A program made the position numbers and the translations under genes. The notes beneath the pieces are model-generated. The model was not told the DNA's origin. It did no database searches and was given only the letters and a program-made list of their open reading frames with translations. From contig NZ_CP071869.1 of the NCBI RefSeq assembly GCF_017569185.1, forward strand, positions 1,726,001 through 1,790,000: a stretch of DNA of 64,000 bases, given 5' to 3'. Below are positions 57,557-64,000 of the stretch, piece after piece; position 1 is the first letter of the stretch, and every line of letters begins with the position of its first letter. This DNA is from Polaribacter cellanae. Lineage in GTDB: Bacteria > Bacteroidota > Bacteroidia > Flavobacteriales > Flavobacteriaceae.

Positions 57557-57589
57557 AGACCTCAAAGGTTTTAAAAACCTTTGGGGTCT
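57557..57589. repeat. GACCTCAAAGG palindrome
   Basis: AGACCTCAAAGGTTTT pairs with AAAACCTTTGGGGTCT (one G-U), a variant of the GACCTCACAGG palindrome. It sits just after the HPPD gene and probably ends its transcript. Confidence 0.75.
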
Positions 57590-57627
57590 GGTAATATTTA
57601 TACTGTAAACTGCAACTGAAAACTATT

Positions 57628-58791
57628 TTAAAGCGTTCCTCTTTTTGCCTGTTCTCTTTCTATAGATTCAAAAAGCGCTTTAAAGTTTCCTGCTCCAAAA
57701 CCTTTAGCACCCATTCTTTGAATGATTTCAAAAAACAAGGTTGGCCTATCTTCTACTGGTTTTGTGAAAATTTGTAATAAATAGCCTTCTTCATCTGCAT
57801 CTATCATAATTCCTAAACCTTTTAATTTTTCGATGTCTTCTCTTAATTCGTGGCTAAATTCTTCTAATCTTCCAGGAACTGCCCTGTAATATTCTTCTGG
57901 TGGTGTAGATAAAAACTCTATTCCATTTGCTTTTAATTGCGAAACAGTTTTAATAATATCGTCTGTTGCCATAGCAATATGTTGTACACCTGCACCTTCG
58001 TAAAAATCTAAATATTCTTCGATTTGAGAACGTTTTTTTCCTTCTGCTGGCTCGTTTATTGGAAATTTAATTCTTCCATTTCCATTCGACATTACTTTAC
58101 TCATTAATGCTGAATATTCTGTATGAATCTGGGTATCGTCAAATGATAAAAAGTTAACAAAACCCATTACATCTTCATAAAATTTTACCCATTTATTCAT
58201 TTGATTCCAACCTACATTACCAACCATATGGTCTATATATTTTAAACCTGAAGTTGGTGGATTGTAATCGGATTCCCATTTTCTAAAACCTGGTAAAAAT
58301 GCACCATTGTAGTTTTTACGCTCCACAAACATGTGTACAGTTTCTCCATAGGTATAAATTCCTGCTCTTACAACCTCTCCATGTTCGTCTTTTTCTACAG
58401 TGGGTTCCATATAAGATTTTGCGCCTCTAGAAATGGTTTCTTTGTAAGATTTTCTTGCATCTTCTACCCAAAGTGCCACTATTTTAACGCCATCTCCATG
58501 TTTTACAATATGGTCGTTTATGGGCGATTTACTGTTTAAAGGTGTTGTTAAAATAATTTTGATTTTATCTTGGGTTAACACATAACTCACGGAATCTTTT
58601 GCGCCAGTTTCTAAGCCACGATACGCATACGATTGAAACCCAAATGCTGTTTTGTAAAAATGTGCAGCTTGTTTTGCGTTACCCACGTAAAATTCTACAT
58701 AATCTGTTCCTAATAATGGAAGGAAATCTTGTGCTCCTTCGAATATTTTTTCTAATCCGTAATTAACTGATTTTATTTCTTTTTTACTCAT
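57628..58791 (-). CDS. hppD: 4-Hydroxyphenylpyruvate dioxygenase
   Basis: The 387-aa protein is HPPD of the vicinal-oxygen-chelate fold. The iron ligands are H188 (YIDHMVGNV), H271 (GVQHIAMATDD) and E355 (FFEIIQRMG). It converts 4-hydroxyphenylpyruvate to homogentisate in tyrosine catabolism. I chose the ATG at 58791 (MSKKEIKSVNYGLEKIFEG). The open frame extends upstream to 58887, but that part is only the CCAGAAAGGG palindrome translated. The next step, homogentisate dioxygenase, is encoded upstream on the same strand. Confidence 0.94.
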   Translation of the reverse strand: MSKKEIKSVNYGLEKIFEGAQDFLPLLGTDYVEFYVGNAKQAAHFYKTAFGFQSYAYRGLETGAKDSVSYVLTQDKIKIILTTPLNSKSPINDHIVKHGDGVKIVALWVEDARKSYKETISRGAKSYMEPTVEKDEHGEVVRAGIYTYGETVHMFVERKNYNGAFLPGFRKWESDYNPPTSGLKYIDHMVGNVGWNQMNKWVKFYEDVMGFVNFLSFDDTQIHTEYSALMSKVMSNGNGRIKFPINEPAEGKKRSQIEEYLDFYEGAGVQHIAMATDDIIKTVSQLKANGIEFLSTPPEEYYRAVPGRLEEFSHELREDIEKLKGLGIMIDADEEGYLLQIFTKPVEDRPTLFFEIIQRMGAKGFGAGNFKALFESIEREQAKRGTL

Positions 58792-58807
58792 TTTGTTTAT
58801 GTTTTGT

Positions 58808-58859
58808 AACCCAGAATGTAACCCAGAAAGGGTTTTAAACCCTTTCTGGGTTCTGGGTT
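58808..58859. repeat. CCCAGAAAGGG nested palindrome
   Basis: AACCCAGAAAGGGTTT (58820-58835) pairs with AAACCCTTTCTGGGTT (58837-58852), and outer AACCCAGAA and TTCTGGGTT arms flank it. It has the same design as the CCCC-type palindromes but another arm sequence. Confidence 0.8.
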
Positions 58860-58879
58860 CTTGACTGTTTGTTTTTTCA

Positions 58880-58910
58880 GACCTCACAGGTTTTAAAAAC
58901 CTGTGAGGTC
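58880..58910. repeat. Perfect GACCTCACAGG palindrome (unoccupied IS110 target)
   Basis: GACCTCACAGGTTTT and AAAACCTGTGAGGTC are perfect 15-bp arms around one base. The right arm contains AAACCT followed by GTGAGG, the sequence that the IS110 insertion at 46080 interrupts. Confidence 0.9.
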
Positions 58911-58954
58911 TTTGTTACTAATAAAGTAGCTATTTTATTTCTTAAAGCAATTCG

Positions 58955-59045
58955 TTCGCAAACAAGTATAGCCCTGATTGAAACGACATCCTTTTTGCTT
59001 TTTTGCAAAAAGATATAGTGGAAAGCAGGAAATAGCTTCTAATAA
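58955..59045. repeat. Dispersed REP-like palindromic element
   Basis: TATAGCCCTGATTGAAACGA, a CATCCTTTTTGC arm with GCAAAAAGATATAG, and GGAAAGCAGGAAATAGCTTC form an imperfect long palindrome. The left half recurs at 45845-45890, and CATCC(T)n/A(n)GATATA recurs at 62795-62830. Such elements are frequent between flavobacterial genes (recalled, not checked). Confidence 0.7.
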
Positions 59046-59129
59046 TTATTTTAATGAACTTTTTTTACTACAAAGCAACATAGAAAACATAGTTTTTTAA
59101 TTATGTTGCTAATTCCTTTTGATGGGCTT

Positions 59130-60284
59130 TTACAACCAACTCTTATAATAATCTTCATCTGCAATTTTCATAGCTTCTTCTGTAACCTGCAAAGGTTTAA
59201 AAGTGTCTACCATAACTGCTAATTCTTCGGTTTTTGTGTGCCCAATACTGCGTTCTGTTGCTCCAGGATGTGGACCATGAGGAATTCCTGCTGGATGCAA
59301 GGAAATATGACCTTGGTCGATGTCATTCCTACTCATAAAATCGCCATCTACGTAATACAAAACCTCGTCTGAATCGATATTACTATGATTGTAAGGCGCA
59401 GGAATGGAATCTGGATGGTAATCGTACAAACGTGGCACAAAACTACAAATTACAAATGTGTTTGTCTCGAAAGTTTGGTGCACTGGTGGTGGTTGATGAA
59501 TTCGACCTGTAATTGGTTCGAAATCGTGAATTGAAAATGCGTAAGGAAAATTATAGCCATCGTAACCAACGACATCAAAAGGATGAGAAGCGTAGGTCAT
59601 TTCTATAATTTCGCCTTGCTTTTTTACTTTGATTAAGAAATCGCCAAGCTCGTTATATGTTTCTAATTCTTGTGGTCTTCTTAAATCTCGCTCGCAAAAT
59701 GGCGAATGTTCTAATAACTGACCAAACCAGTTTCTGTAACGTTTTGGTGTATACACTGGACTGTAAGATTCTACGATAAAAAGTCGATTATTTTCGTTGT
59801 CGAAATCTAATTTGTAAATAATTCCACGTGGAATTACTAAATAATCTCCATATTTAAAATCGAGATTTCCCAAATGCGTTCTTAATTTTCCTGTTCCTTT
59901 ATGGATAAAAATTACTTCGTCTGCATCTGTGTTTTTATAGAAATACTCTGTGGTAGATTTCTTTGGTGCCGCTAAAATAATATTACAATCAGCATTTGTA
60001 AGAACAACTTTTCTACTTTCTAAATAGTCGTTTTCTGGCGGAACTTGAAATCCACGAAATCTGTAAGATTTAATATTATTTGCTTTGGCAATTTTTGGTT
60101 TTACGGAATATTGTTTACCAATATGTTTAACCATTGTTGGTCTGTGTTCGTGATAGCTGTTGGTAGACATTCCGTCGAAACCAATGGTACCAAACAACTG
60201 TTCGTAATATAAACTGCCATCTTTTTTGCGGAATTGTGTGTGTCTTTTAGGTGGAATTTCTCCTAGTTTATGATAAAAAGGCAT
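59130..60284 (-). CDS. hmgA: Homogentisate 1,2-dioxygenase
   Basis: The 384-aa protein has the iron ligands of homogentisate dioxygenase: H300 and E307 (PAPYNHSNIDSDEVLYY) and H336 (PAGIPHGPHPG), plus GFQVPPENDY and VPRLYDYHPDSIPAPYNH family segments. It opens the homogentisate ring to maleylacetoacetate, the step after HPPD in tyrosine degradation. It is upstream of the HPPD gene on the same strand, separated by repeats. A TATATTTG -7 box lies about 180 bp upstream. Confidence 0.93.
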   Translation of the reverse strand: MPFYHKLGEIPPKRHTQFRKKDGSLYYEQLFGTIGFDGMSTNSYHEHRPTMVKHIGKQYSVKPKIAKANNIKSYRFRGFQVPPENDYLESRKVVLTNADCNIILAAPKKSTTEYFYKNTDADEVIFIHKGTGKLRTHLGNLDFKYGDYLVIPRGIIYKLDFDNENNRLFIVESYSPVYTPKRYRNWFGQLLEHSPFCERDLRRPQELETYNELGDFLIKVKKQGEIIEMTYASHPFDVVGYDGYNFPYAFSIHDFEPITGRIHQPPPVHQTFETNTFVICSFVPRLYDYHPDSIPAPYNHSNIDSDEVLYYVDGDFMSRNDIDQGHISLHPAGIPHGPHPGATERSIGHTKTEELAVMVDTFKPLQVTEEAMKIADEDYYKSWL

Positions 60285-60535
60285 TTGCTAATGTATTAAT
60301 GAGTTAATAAAAACAACGTAACAATTGTGCTTTAGCAAAGTATTGTTACATTTTTTACATTGAAAAACTTATACATTAAACGCTCATTCAGGATTGCGCT
60401 TTATTAGGAATTTTAAGTATGTTAATAAATCTGAATACATTTCAATCTATTTCGTTTGTTGTTCAAATATACAAAAAAGTATACGTATTTCCTTTTTAAG
60501 GATATTAAGACTTTATTAAAAAAAAATAGAAATAA
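60285..60535. other. Intergenic region upstream of hmgA
   Basis: The stretch between hmgA and the ferritin terminator holds no gene that I can support. On the minus strand it contains TATATTTG at 60464-60471, a possible -7 box that would leave a 5' leader of about 170 nt for hmgA. No riboswitch was recognised. Confidence 0.4.
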
Positions 60536-60537
60536 AA

Positions 60538-60566
60538 AAACCGAAACTTTAAAGTTTCGGTTTTGT
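60538..60566 (-). terminator. Rho-independent terminator of the ferritin gene
   Basis: AAACCGAAACTTT and AAAGTTTCGGTTT form a perfect palindrome, followed on the minus strand by a T-run. It lies 20 bp after the ferritin stop. Confidence 0.8.
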
Positions 60567-60585
60567 TGTTATTTTTAGAAAATAT

Positions 60586-61092
60586 TTACTCTGTTGGTAA
60601 ACGTTCGTCAATCATTTTTAATGGCATATCTCCCATCAATTCAAAAACATCTAAAATGCTTCTTACTGTATCTTCTTCTTCTACTTGCTCGCTTACAAAC
60701 CATTGTAAAAATACTTCCGATGCAAAATCGTCTACTTTTCTTGCTTGTTTAAAGCATTTGTAAATAGATTGTGTTACGTGTATTTCTTGGTCTAAAGATT
60801 TTTCGTAAATTTCTCTTAGTCCCTCAAAGTCGTTATTAACTTCTGGAATTGAAGGAGAAATTGCAGCGCCTCCAGCGTCGTTTATAAAGTTAAAAATCTT
60901 CATTCCATGTGCTCTTTCTTCCTCTGCTTGCTTGTAAAAAAAAGCTTTACTATTTAATAATTCGCGTTGGTCGCACCAAGATGCCATTGCCAAATAAGAG
61001 GCAGATGCATGCATTTCTAATGCGATTTGATCGTTTAAAACATCCATAACTTCTGGATGAATTGTCATTTGTTTTCTTATTGCTGTTTTCAT
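60586..61092 (-). CDS. Ferritin (FtnA-like)
   Basis: The 168-aa protein is a four-helix ferritin with ferroxidase-site residues in ALEMHASASYLAMASW, EEERAHGMKIFNF and the late segment VSEQVEEEDTVRSIL. It stores iron as ferric mineral inside a 24-mer. It has its own TACCTTTG -7 box and a strong terminator, so it is monocistronic. Position among redox and Fe-S genes fits iron handling. Confidence 0.94.
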   Translation of the reverse strand: MKTAIRKQMTIHPEVMDVLNDQIALEMHASASYLAMASWCDQRELLNSKAFFYKQAEEERAHGMKIFNFINDAGGAAISPSIPEVNNDFEGLREIYEKSLDQEIHVTQSIYKCFKQARKVDDFASEVFLQWFVSEQVEEEDTVRSILDVFELMGDMPLKMIDERLPTE

Positions 61093-61109
61093 AATTTCTT
61101 AATTTTATA

Positions 61110-61117
61110 CAAAGGTA
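61110..61117 (-). promoter_or_regulatory. Putative -7 box (TACCTTTG) of the ferritin gene
   Basis: The minus strand reads TACCTTTG, matching TAnnTTTG, 18 bp before the ferritin ATG. Confidence 0.5.
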
Positions 61118-61184
61118 CAGTAAAAATTACTTGATTTATTGATATAAAAAAATTTAAAAGCAGTCTAAATAAATATACTTTTCT

Positions 61185-61472
61185 TTAAAATTCTGAAAAA
61201 GTGTACGAAATTTCTTCTTTTAAATCTAATAGTGTAGGGATATCTAAAAACACCAAATGCTTTCTATCTGCAATAAACAACAACACAAAATTTTCATTTG
61301 AGATAATGTGTTCTAAATTATCTAAAGTGGTTAAAAGATTTATTTTATTTCTTAACTGAAGTACTTGTGGAAAAGTAAGGGGCATTACTTTTTCGCCTAT
61401 CTTTAATTGATAGTTGCAAAAAGTATGTTTTTTAAGCTGAATATTAAAAGTTACATCAATTAACATTTCCAT
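61185..61472 (-). CDS. Hypothetical 95-aa protein
   Basis: I do not recognise a family. The sequence is MEMLIDVTFNIQLKKHTFC followed by NYQLKIGEKVMPLTFPQVL and a leucine-rich, probably mixed alpha/beta C-terminus (LLFIADRKHLVFLDIPTLLDLKEEI). No signal peptide or membrane helix is evident. A second ATG two codons in (61466) is an alternative start. It sits between ferritin and the ferredoxin-NADP reductase on the same strand, without overlap. Confidence 0.6.
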   Translation of the reverse strand: MEMLIDVTFNIQLKKHTFCNYQLKIGEKVMPLTFPQVLQLRNKINLLTTLDNLEHIISNENFVLLFIADRKHLVFLDIPTLLDLKEEISYTFSEF

Positions 61473-61633
61473 AGTACAAATATAAATTTTATTTAGAATA
61501 AATTAAAATAAAATTCAAGAAAATTGTATTTTTTTGTTTTATTAAAAAATATTCAAAACTTGAAGTGGCTCAATAACTTTGTAATCGTCAAGTAATATTT
61601 CTCCACAAGAGATCGATGACATACTAAATCTTC

Positions 61634-62689
61634 CTACTCTATCTTTTTAACAACTGCTTTTGGGGCTTCTTTTCTGGTTCCATCAAAACCATCTACACCA
61701 CCAACTGTTGTGTATTTCATTACATATTTTTTATCTGGAAAAATTCTTTGAAACGCACTTTGGCACATTAAAGTTGCTTCGTGGAATCCACAAAGAATCA
61801 ATTTTAATTTTCCTGGATAGGTGTTTACATCGCCAATTGCGTAAATTCCTGGAATATTAGTTTGATAATCTAAAGCGTTGTTCACTTTTATGGCGTTTTT
61901 CTCAATTTCTAATCCCCAATTAGCGATTGGTCCTAATTTTGGTGACAAGCCAAAAAGCGGAATAAAATGATCTGTTTCAATCGTGAATTCTTCCCCTCCT
62001 TTTTGTACCACAGAAACTCCTGCTACTTTGTCTGTTCCTATAATTCCTTTTACTTCTGCAGGTGTAATCATGTTTATTTTACCTGCGTCTTTTAATTCTT
62101 GTACTTTTTCTACAGAATCTAAAGCGCCTCTAAATTCGTTTCTTCTGTGAATTAAAGTAACTGAAGAAGCTACATCTGTTAAGAAAATAGACCAGTCTAA
62201 AGCAGAGTCTCCCCCTCCAGAAATCACCACTTTTTTATCTCTATAAAATTCTGGATCGCGAATAATGTATTCTACTCCTTTGTCTTCGAAATCTGCAATG
62301 TTAGGAATTGGTGGTTTTCTTGGCTCGAAAGAACCTAATCCACCAGCAATTGCAACTACTTTTGCTTGATGTTTTGTACCTTTATTTGTAGTAACTATAA
62401 AAGTTTCGTCTTCTTGTTTTTCGATGGTTTCTGCACGTTCGCCTAAGGTAAAGCCTGGTTCAAATTGTTTAATTTGTTCCATTAATTTATCGGTTAAATC
62501 GCCTGCTAAAATTTCTGGATATGCAGGAATATCGTAAATTGGTTTTTTGGGATAAATTTCTGAACATTGCCCACCTGCTTGTGGCAAAGCGTCTATTAAA
62601 TGGCAACGCAGTTTTAATAATCCTGCTTCAAAAACGGTAAATAATCCTGTGGGCCCTGCACCAATAATTAAAATATCTGTTGTAATCAC
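61634..62689 (-). CDS. Ferredoxin--NADP reductase, thioredoxin-reductase-like type
   Basis: The 351-aa protein has two Rossmann folds: FAD site GAGPTG (10-15) and NADPH site SGGGDSALDW (about 158-167). It lacks the CxxC of thioredoxin reductases, which marks the type 2 ferredoxin-NADP reductase family (as in Bacillus YumC). The C-terminal FAD segment is PGIYAIGDVNTYPGKLKLILCGFHEATLM. It passes electrons between NADPH and ferredoxin. It lies in the same run as Nfu and Mrp, which fits supplying electrons for Fe-S assembly (inference). Confidence 0.9.
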   Translation of the reverse strand: MITTDILIIGAGPTGLFTVFEAGLLKLRCHLIDALPQAGGQCSEIYPKKPIYDIPAYPEILAGDLTDKLMEQIKQFEPGFTLGERAETIEKQEDETFIVTTNKGTKHQAKVVAIAGGLGSFEPRKPPIPNIADFEDKGVEYIIRDPEFYRDKKVVISGGGDSALDWSIFLTDVASSVTLIHRRNEFRGALDSVEKVQELKDAGKINMITPAEVKGIIGTDKVAGVSVVQKGGEEFTIETDHFIPLFGLSPKLGPIANWGLEIEKNAIKVNNALDYQTNIPGIYAIGDVNTYPGKLKLILCGFHEATLMCQSAFQRIFPDKKYVMKYTTVGGVDGFDGTRKEAPKAVVKKIE

Positions 62690-62711
62690 TTTTTTTCTTC
62701 TTTATCTATTT

Positions 62712-62744
62712 AGACCTCAAAGGCTTTAAAAATCCTTGAGGTCT
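62712..62744. repeat. GACCTCAAAGG palindrome variant
   Basis: AGACCTCAAAGGCTTT and AAATCCTTGAGGTCT pair with a few mismatches and are followed on the plus strand by eight T. It belongs to the same family as those at 57557 and 58880. Confidence 0.65.
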
Positions 62745-62754
62745 TTTTTTTCTT

Positions 62755-62840
62755 TCTCGTGAGCACGTTAAGTTTCGAAATTCCAGGAGAAGTGGCATCC
62801 TTTTTTTATTTTTCTTAAAAAAAGATATAACGTAAAACCC
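62755..62840. repeat. REP-like element related to 58955-59045
   Basis: GTGGCATCCTTTTTTTATTT and AAAAAAAGATATAACGTAAA share the CATCC(T)n...A(n)GATATA core of the element at 58955. It lies right after a GACCTCAAAGG palindrome, the same order as at 58880-59045. Confidence 0.55.
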
Positions 62841-62904
62841 CACCTTTTTAAGGAACGCCCAAAATTATATTATTCTGTTTGTTTAAAAGCTGATTTTTAT
62901 CAGT

Positions 62905-63141
62905 TTAAGCTACGTTTATAACTTCTTCTATTTGTGGCGCGTACTTTTTAATGGTTGCTTCCACTCCATTTTTTAGCGTCATTTGGTTTACAGAACAACC
63001 TGTGCAAGCGCCTTCTAATTGTACTTTTACAACAGAATCTTCGATTGAAAGTAACTTAATATTACCACCATCGCTCATTAAAAACGGACGAATTTCATCT
63101 AACGCTTTTTCTACATTGTCTAGTGTTTCTTGTGTTGTCAT
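62905..63141 (-). CDS. NifU-like (Nfu) iron-sulfur scaffold protein
   Basis: The 78-aa protein is a stand-alone NifU C-terminal domain with CTGCSVNQMTLK, the CxxC that binds a transferable 4Fe-4S cluster. RPFLMSDGGNIKLL is the usual family start. It delivers Fe-S clusters to target proteins. It lies 3 bp after the stop of the Mrp gene, so both are one operon, and both act in Fe-S assembly. Confidence 0.93.
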   Translation of the reverse strand: MTTQETLDNVEKALDEIRPFLMSDGGNIKLLSIEDSVVKVQLEGACTGCSVNQMTLKNGVEATIKKYAPQIEEVINVA

Positions 63142-63144
63142 ATT

Positions 63145-64000
63145 TTATTTTTTTACTGAACTGCAACCACTCATTGTTGTAATTCTAACAATTTCTGTTG
63201 GAGGTAAATTTTCGTTTCTTTTTAAAAGTTGAGCCACCATTTCTTTGGTAATATTGTTAAAAGCTTCTTCTAAAAGAGTACCTTCTTGTAACGCCACTGG
63301 ATGCCCAACATCGCTAGATTCACGAATGCTTTGTACTAAAGGAATTTCGCCTAAAAATTGCGTTTTTATATCTTCTGCCAAGTTTTTTGCGCCATCTTTT
63401 CCAAAAATGTAATATTTATTATCTGGTAATTCTTCTGGCGTAAAATATGCCATATTTTCTACGATTCCTAAAACTGGAACGTTAATGTTTTCTTGCTGAA
63501 ACATGGCAACTCCTTTTTTAGCATCTGCCAATGCAATATTTTGTGGTGTACTTACTACAACTGCGCCATTTATTGGCAATGCTTGTACAATTGATAAATG
63601 CACATCTCCTGTACCTGGTGGTAAATCGATTAAAAGAAAATCTAATTCGCCCCAGTCTCCATCGAAAATAAGCTGATTTAATGCTTTTGAAGCCATTGGT
63701 CCTCTCCAAATTACAGCTTGGTTTGGATCGGTAAAAAACCCTAAAGATAATAATTTTACTCCGTAATTTTCGATGGGTTTCATTTTCGAACGTCCATCTA
63801 CTTTTACAGAAAGTGGTCTTTCTTTCTCTACATCGAACATAATATGTTGCGATGGTCCATAAACATCGGCATCTAAAATACCTACATTAAAGCCCATTTT
63901 CGATAGTGAAATTGCTGTATTTGCTGTAATTGTAGATTTACCAACGCCACCTTTTCCTGATGCAATTGCAATAATGTTTTTAATATTTGGAATTTCCTTA
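63145..64000 (-). CDS. Mrp/NBP35 family P-loop ATPase, Fe-S carrier (5' end outside window)
   Basis: In the window 284 residues of the C-terminal part are visible; the start lies beyond the right edge. The deviant Walker A SGKGGVGKST is near 63,960-63,930, the switch region is DADVYGPSQH, and LIDLPPGTGDVHLSI is the Walker B region. The family binds and transfers Fe-S clusters (Mrp/ApbC). The gene is followed by nfu. An internal ATG at 63897 is not the real start, because the P-loop lies upstream of it. Confidence 0.93.
   Translation of the reverse strand, partial: KEIPNIKNIIAIASGKGGVGKSTITANTAISLSKMGFNVGILDADVYGPSQHIMFDVEKERPLSVKVDGRSKMKPIENYGVKLLSLGFFTDPNQAVIWRGPMASKALNQLIFDGDWGELDFLLIDLPPGTGDVHLSIVQALPINGAVVVSTPQNIALADAKKGVAMFQQENINVPVLGIVENMAYFTPEELPDNKYYIFGKDGAKNLAEDIKTQFLGEIPLVQSIRESSDVGHPVALQEGTLLEEAFNNITKEMVAQLLKRNENLPPTEIVRITTMSGCSSVKK

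Noticed and set aside
58792..58887. N-terminal extension of the HPPD frame
   Set aside because: The added residues are the translated palindrome; the family start MSKKEIKSVNYGLE is at 58791.
61542..61622. 26-codon minus-strand frame just after the ferredoxin-NADP reductase gene
   Set aside because: It is short, has no recognisable homology or motif, and nothing beyond an ATG and stop supports it.
63145..63897. Mrp starting at the internal ATG at 63897
   Set aside because: The Walker A motif SGKGGVGKST is encoded upstream of it in the same open frame, so the real start is outside the window.

Overview
The window looks like a chromosomal segment of a marine Flavobacteriaceae-type Bacteroidota (Polaribacter/Tenacibaculum-like, inferred). 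The grounds are a strongly AT-rich sequence, TAnnTTTG-type -7 promoter boxes in place of sigma70 boxes, SprB-like giant surface proteins with thrombospondin type-3 (TSP3) and DUF11 domains, a carboxypeptidase-regulatory-like plug TonB receptor, and typical flavobacterial housekeeping genes. No rRNA, tRNA or CRISPR array was recognised.

Layout. (1) Positions 1-29,021, minus strand: a surface-protein cluster read right to left. Two DUF11 proteins (418 and 794 aa) are followed by a decayed IS1595-family transposase, a 1,151-aa TSP3/DUF11 protein, and then, 17 bp further on, one open frame of at least 6,875 codons that runs off the left edge. The giant protein alternates three TSP3 calcium-binding blocks with about 40 or more cadherin-like repeats and carries recent internal tandem duplications. 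(2) 29-45.6 kb: mixed housekeeping genes. These are a DnaJ/TerB protein, a bacilliredoxin, an HD phosphohydrolase, an AraC regulator divergent from a secreted protein, an enoyl-CoA hydratase, an NtrY-like histidine kinase with a lipoprotein, an orphan UmuD, a Bax-inhibitor-like protein, a truncated DUF2975 gene with its HTH partner, a MATE transporter, a universal stress protein, a DUF433/DUF5615 toxin-antitoxin-like pair, an AddB-like nuclease and a nitrilase-family amidase. (3) 45.6-47.5 kb: palindromic repeats with an intact IS110-family element. (4) 47.5-64 kb, all minus strand: lipid genes (acyl-ACP desaturase, PlsC), a TonB receptor, pgi, an M23 lipoprotein, DUF3108, aromatic amino-acid catabolism (tryptophan 2,3-dioxygenase, HPPD, homogentisate dioxygenase), ferritin, ferredoxin-NADP reductase, NfuA and Mrp (Fe-S/redox).

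The most striking observation is the IS110 element at about 46,080-47,475. Its non-coding left end can fold into two stem/internal-loop/stem structures like the bridge RNA of IS621. The loops contain short segments matching the element's own two ends (ACAGTAT and TACGAG) and the flanking target (AAACCT; UCUUUCAG pairing with CTGTGAGG). The insertion splits a 13-bp-arm palindrome that recurs in the window, with a perfect unoccupied copy at 58,880-58,910. This looks like an RNA-guided IS whose target is a dispersed palindromic repeat.

The giant cell-surface cluster is the second item of interest: four co-oriented secreted proteins, three of them ending in nearly the same DUF11 terminus and lacking a recognisable type IX sorting domain.
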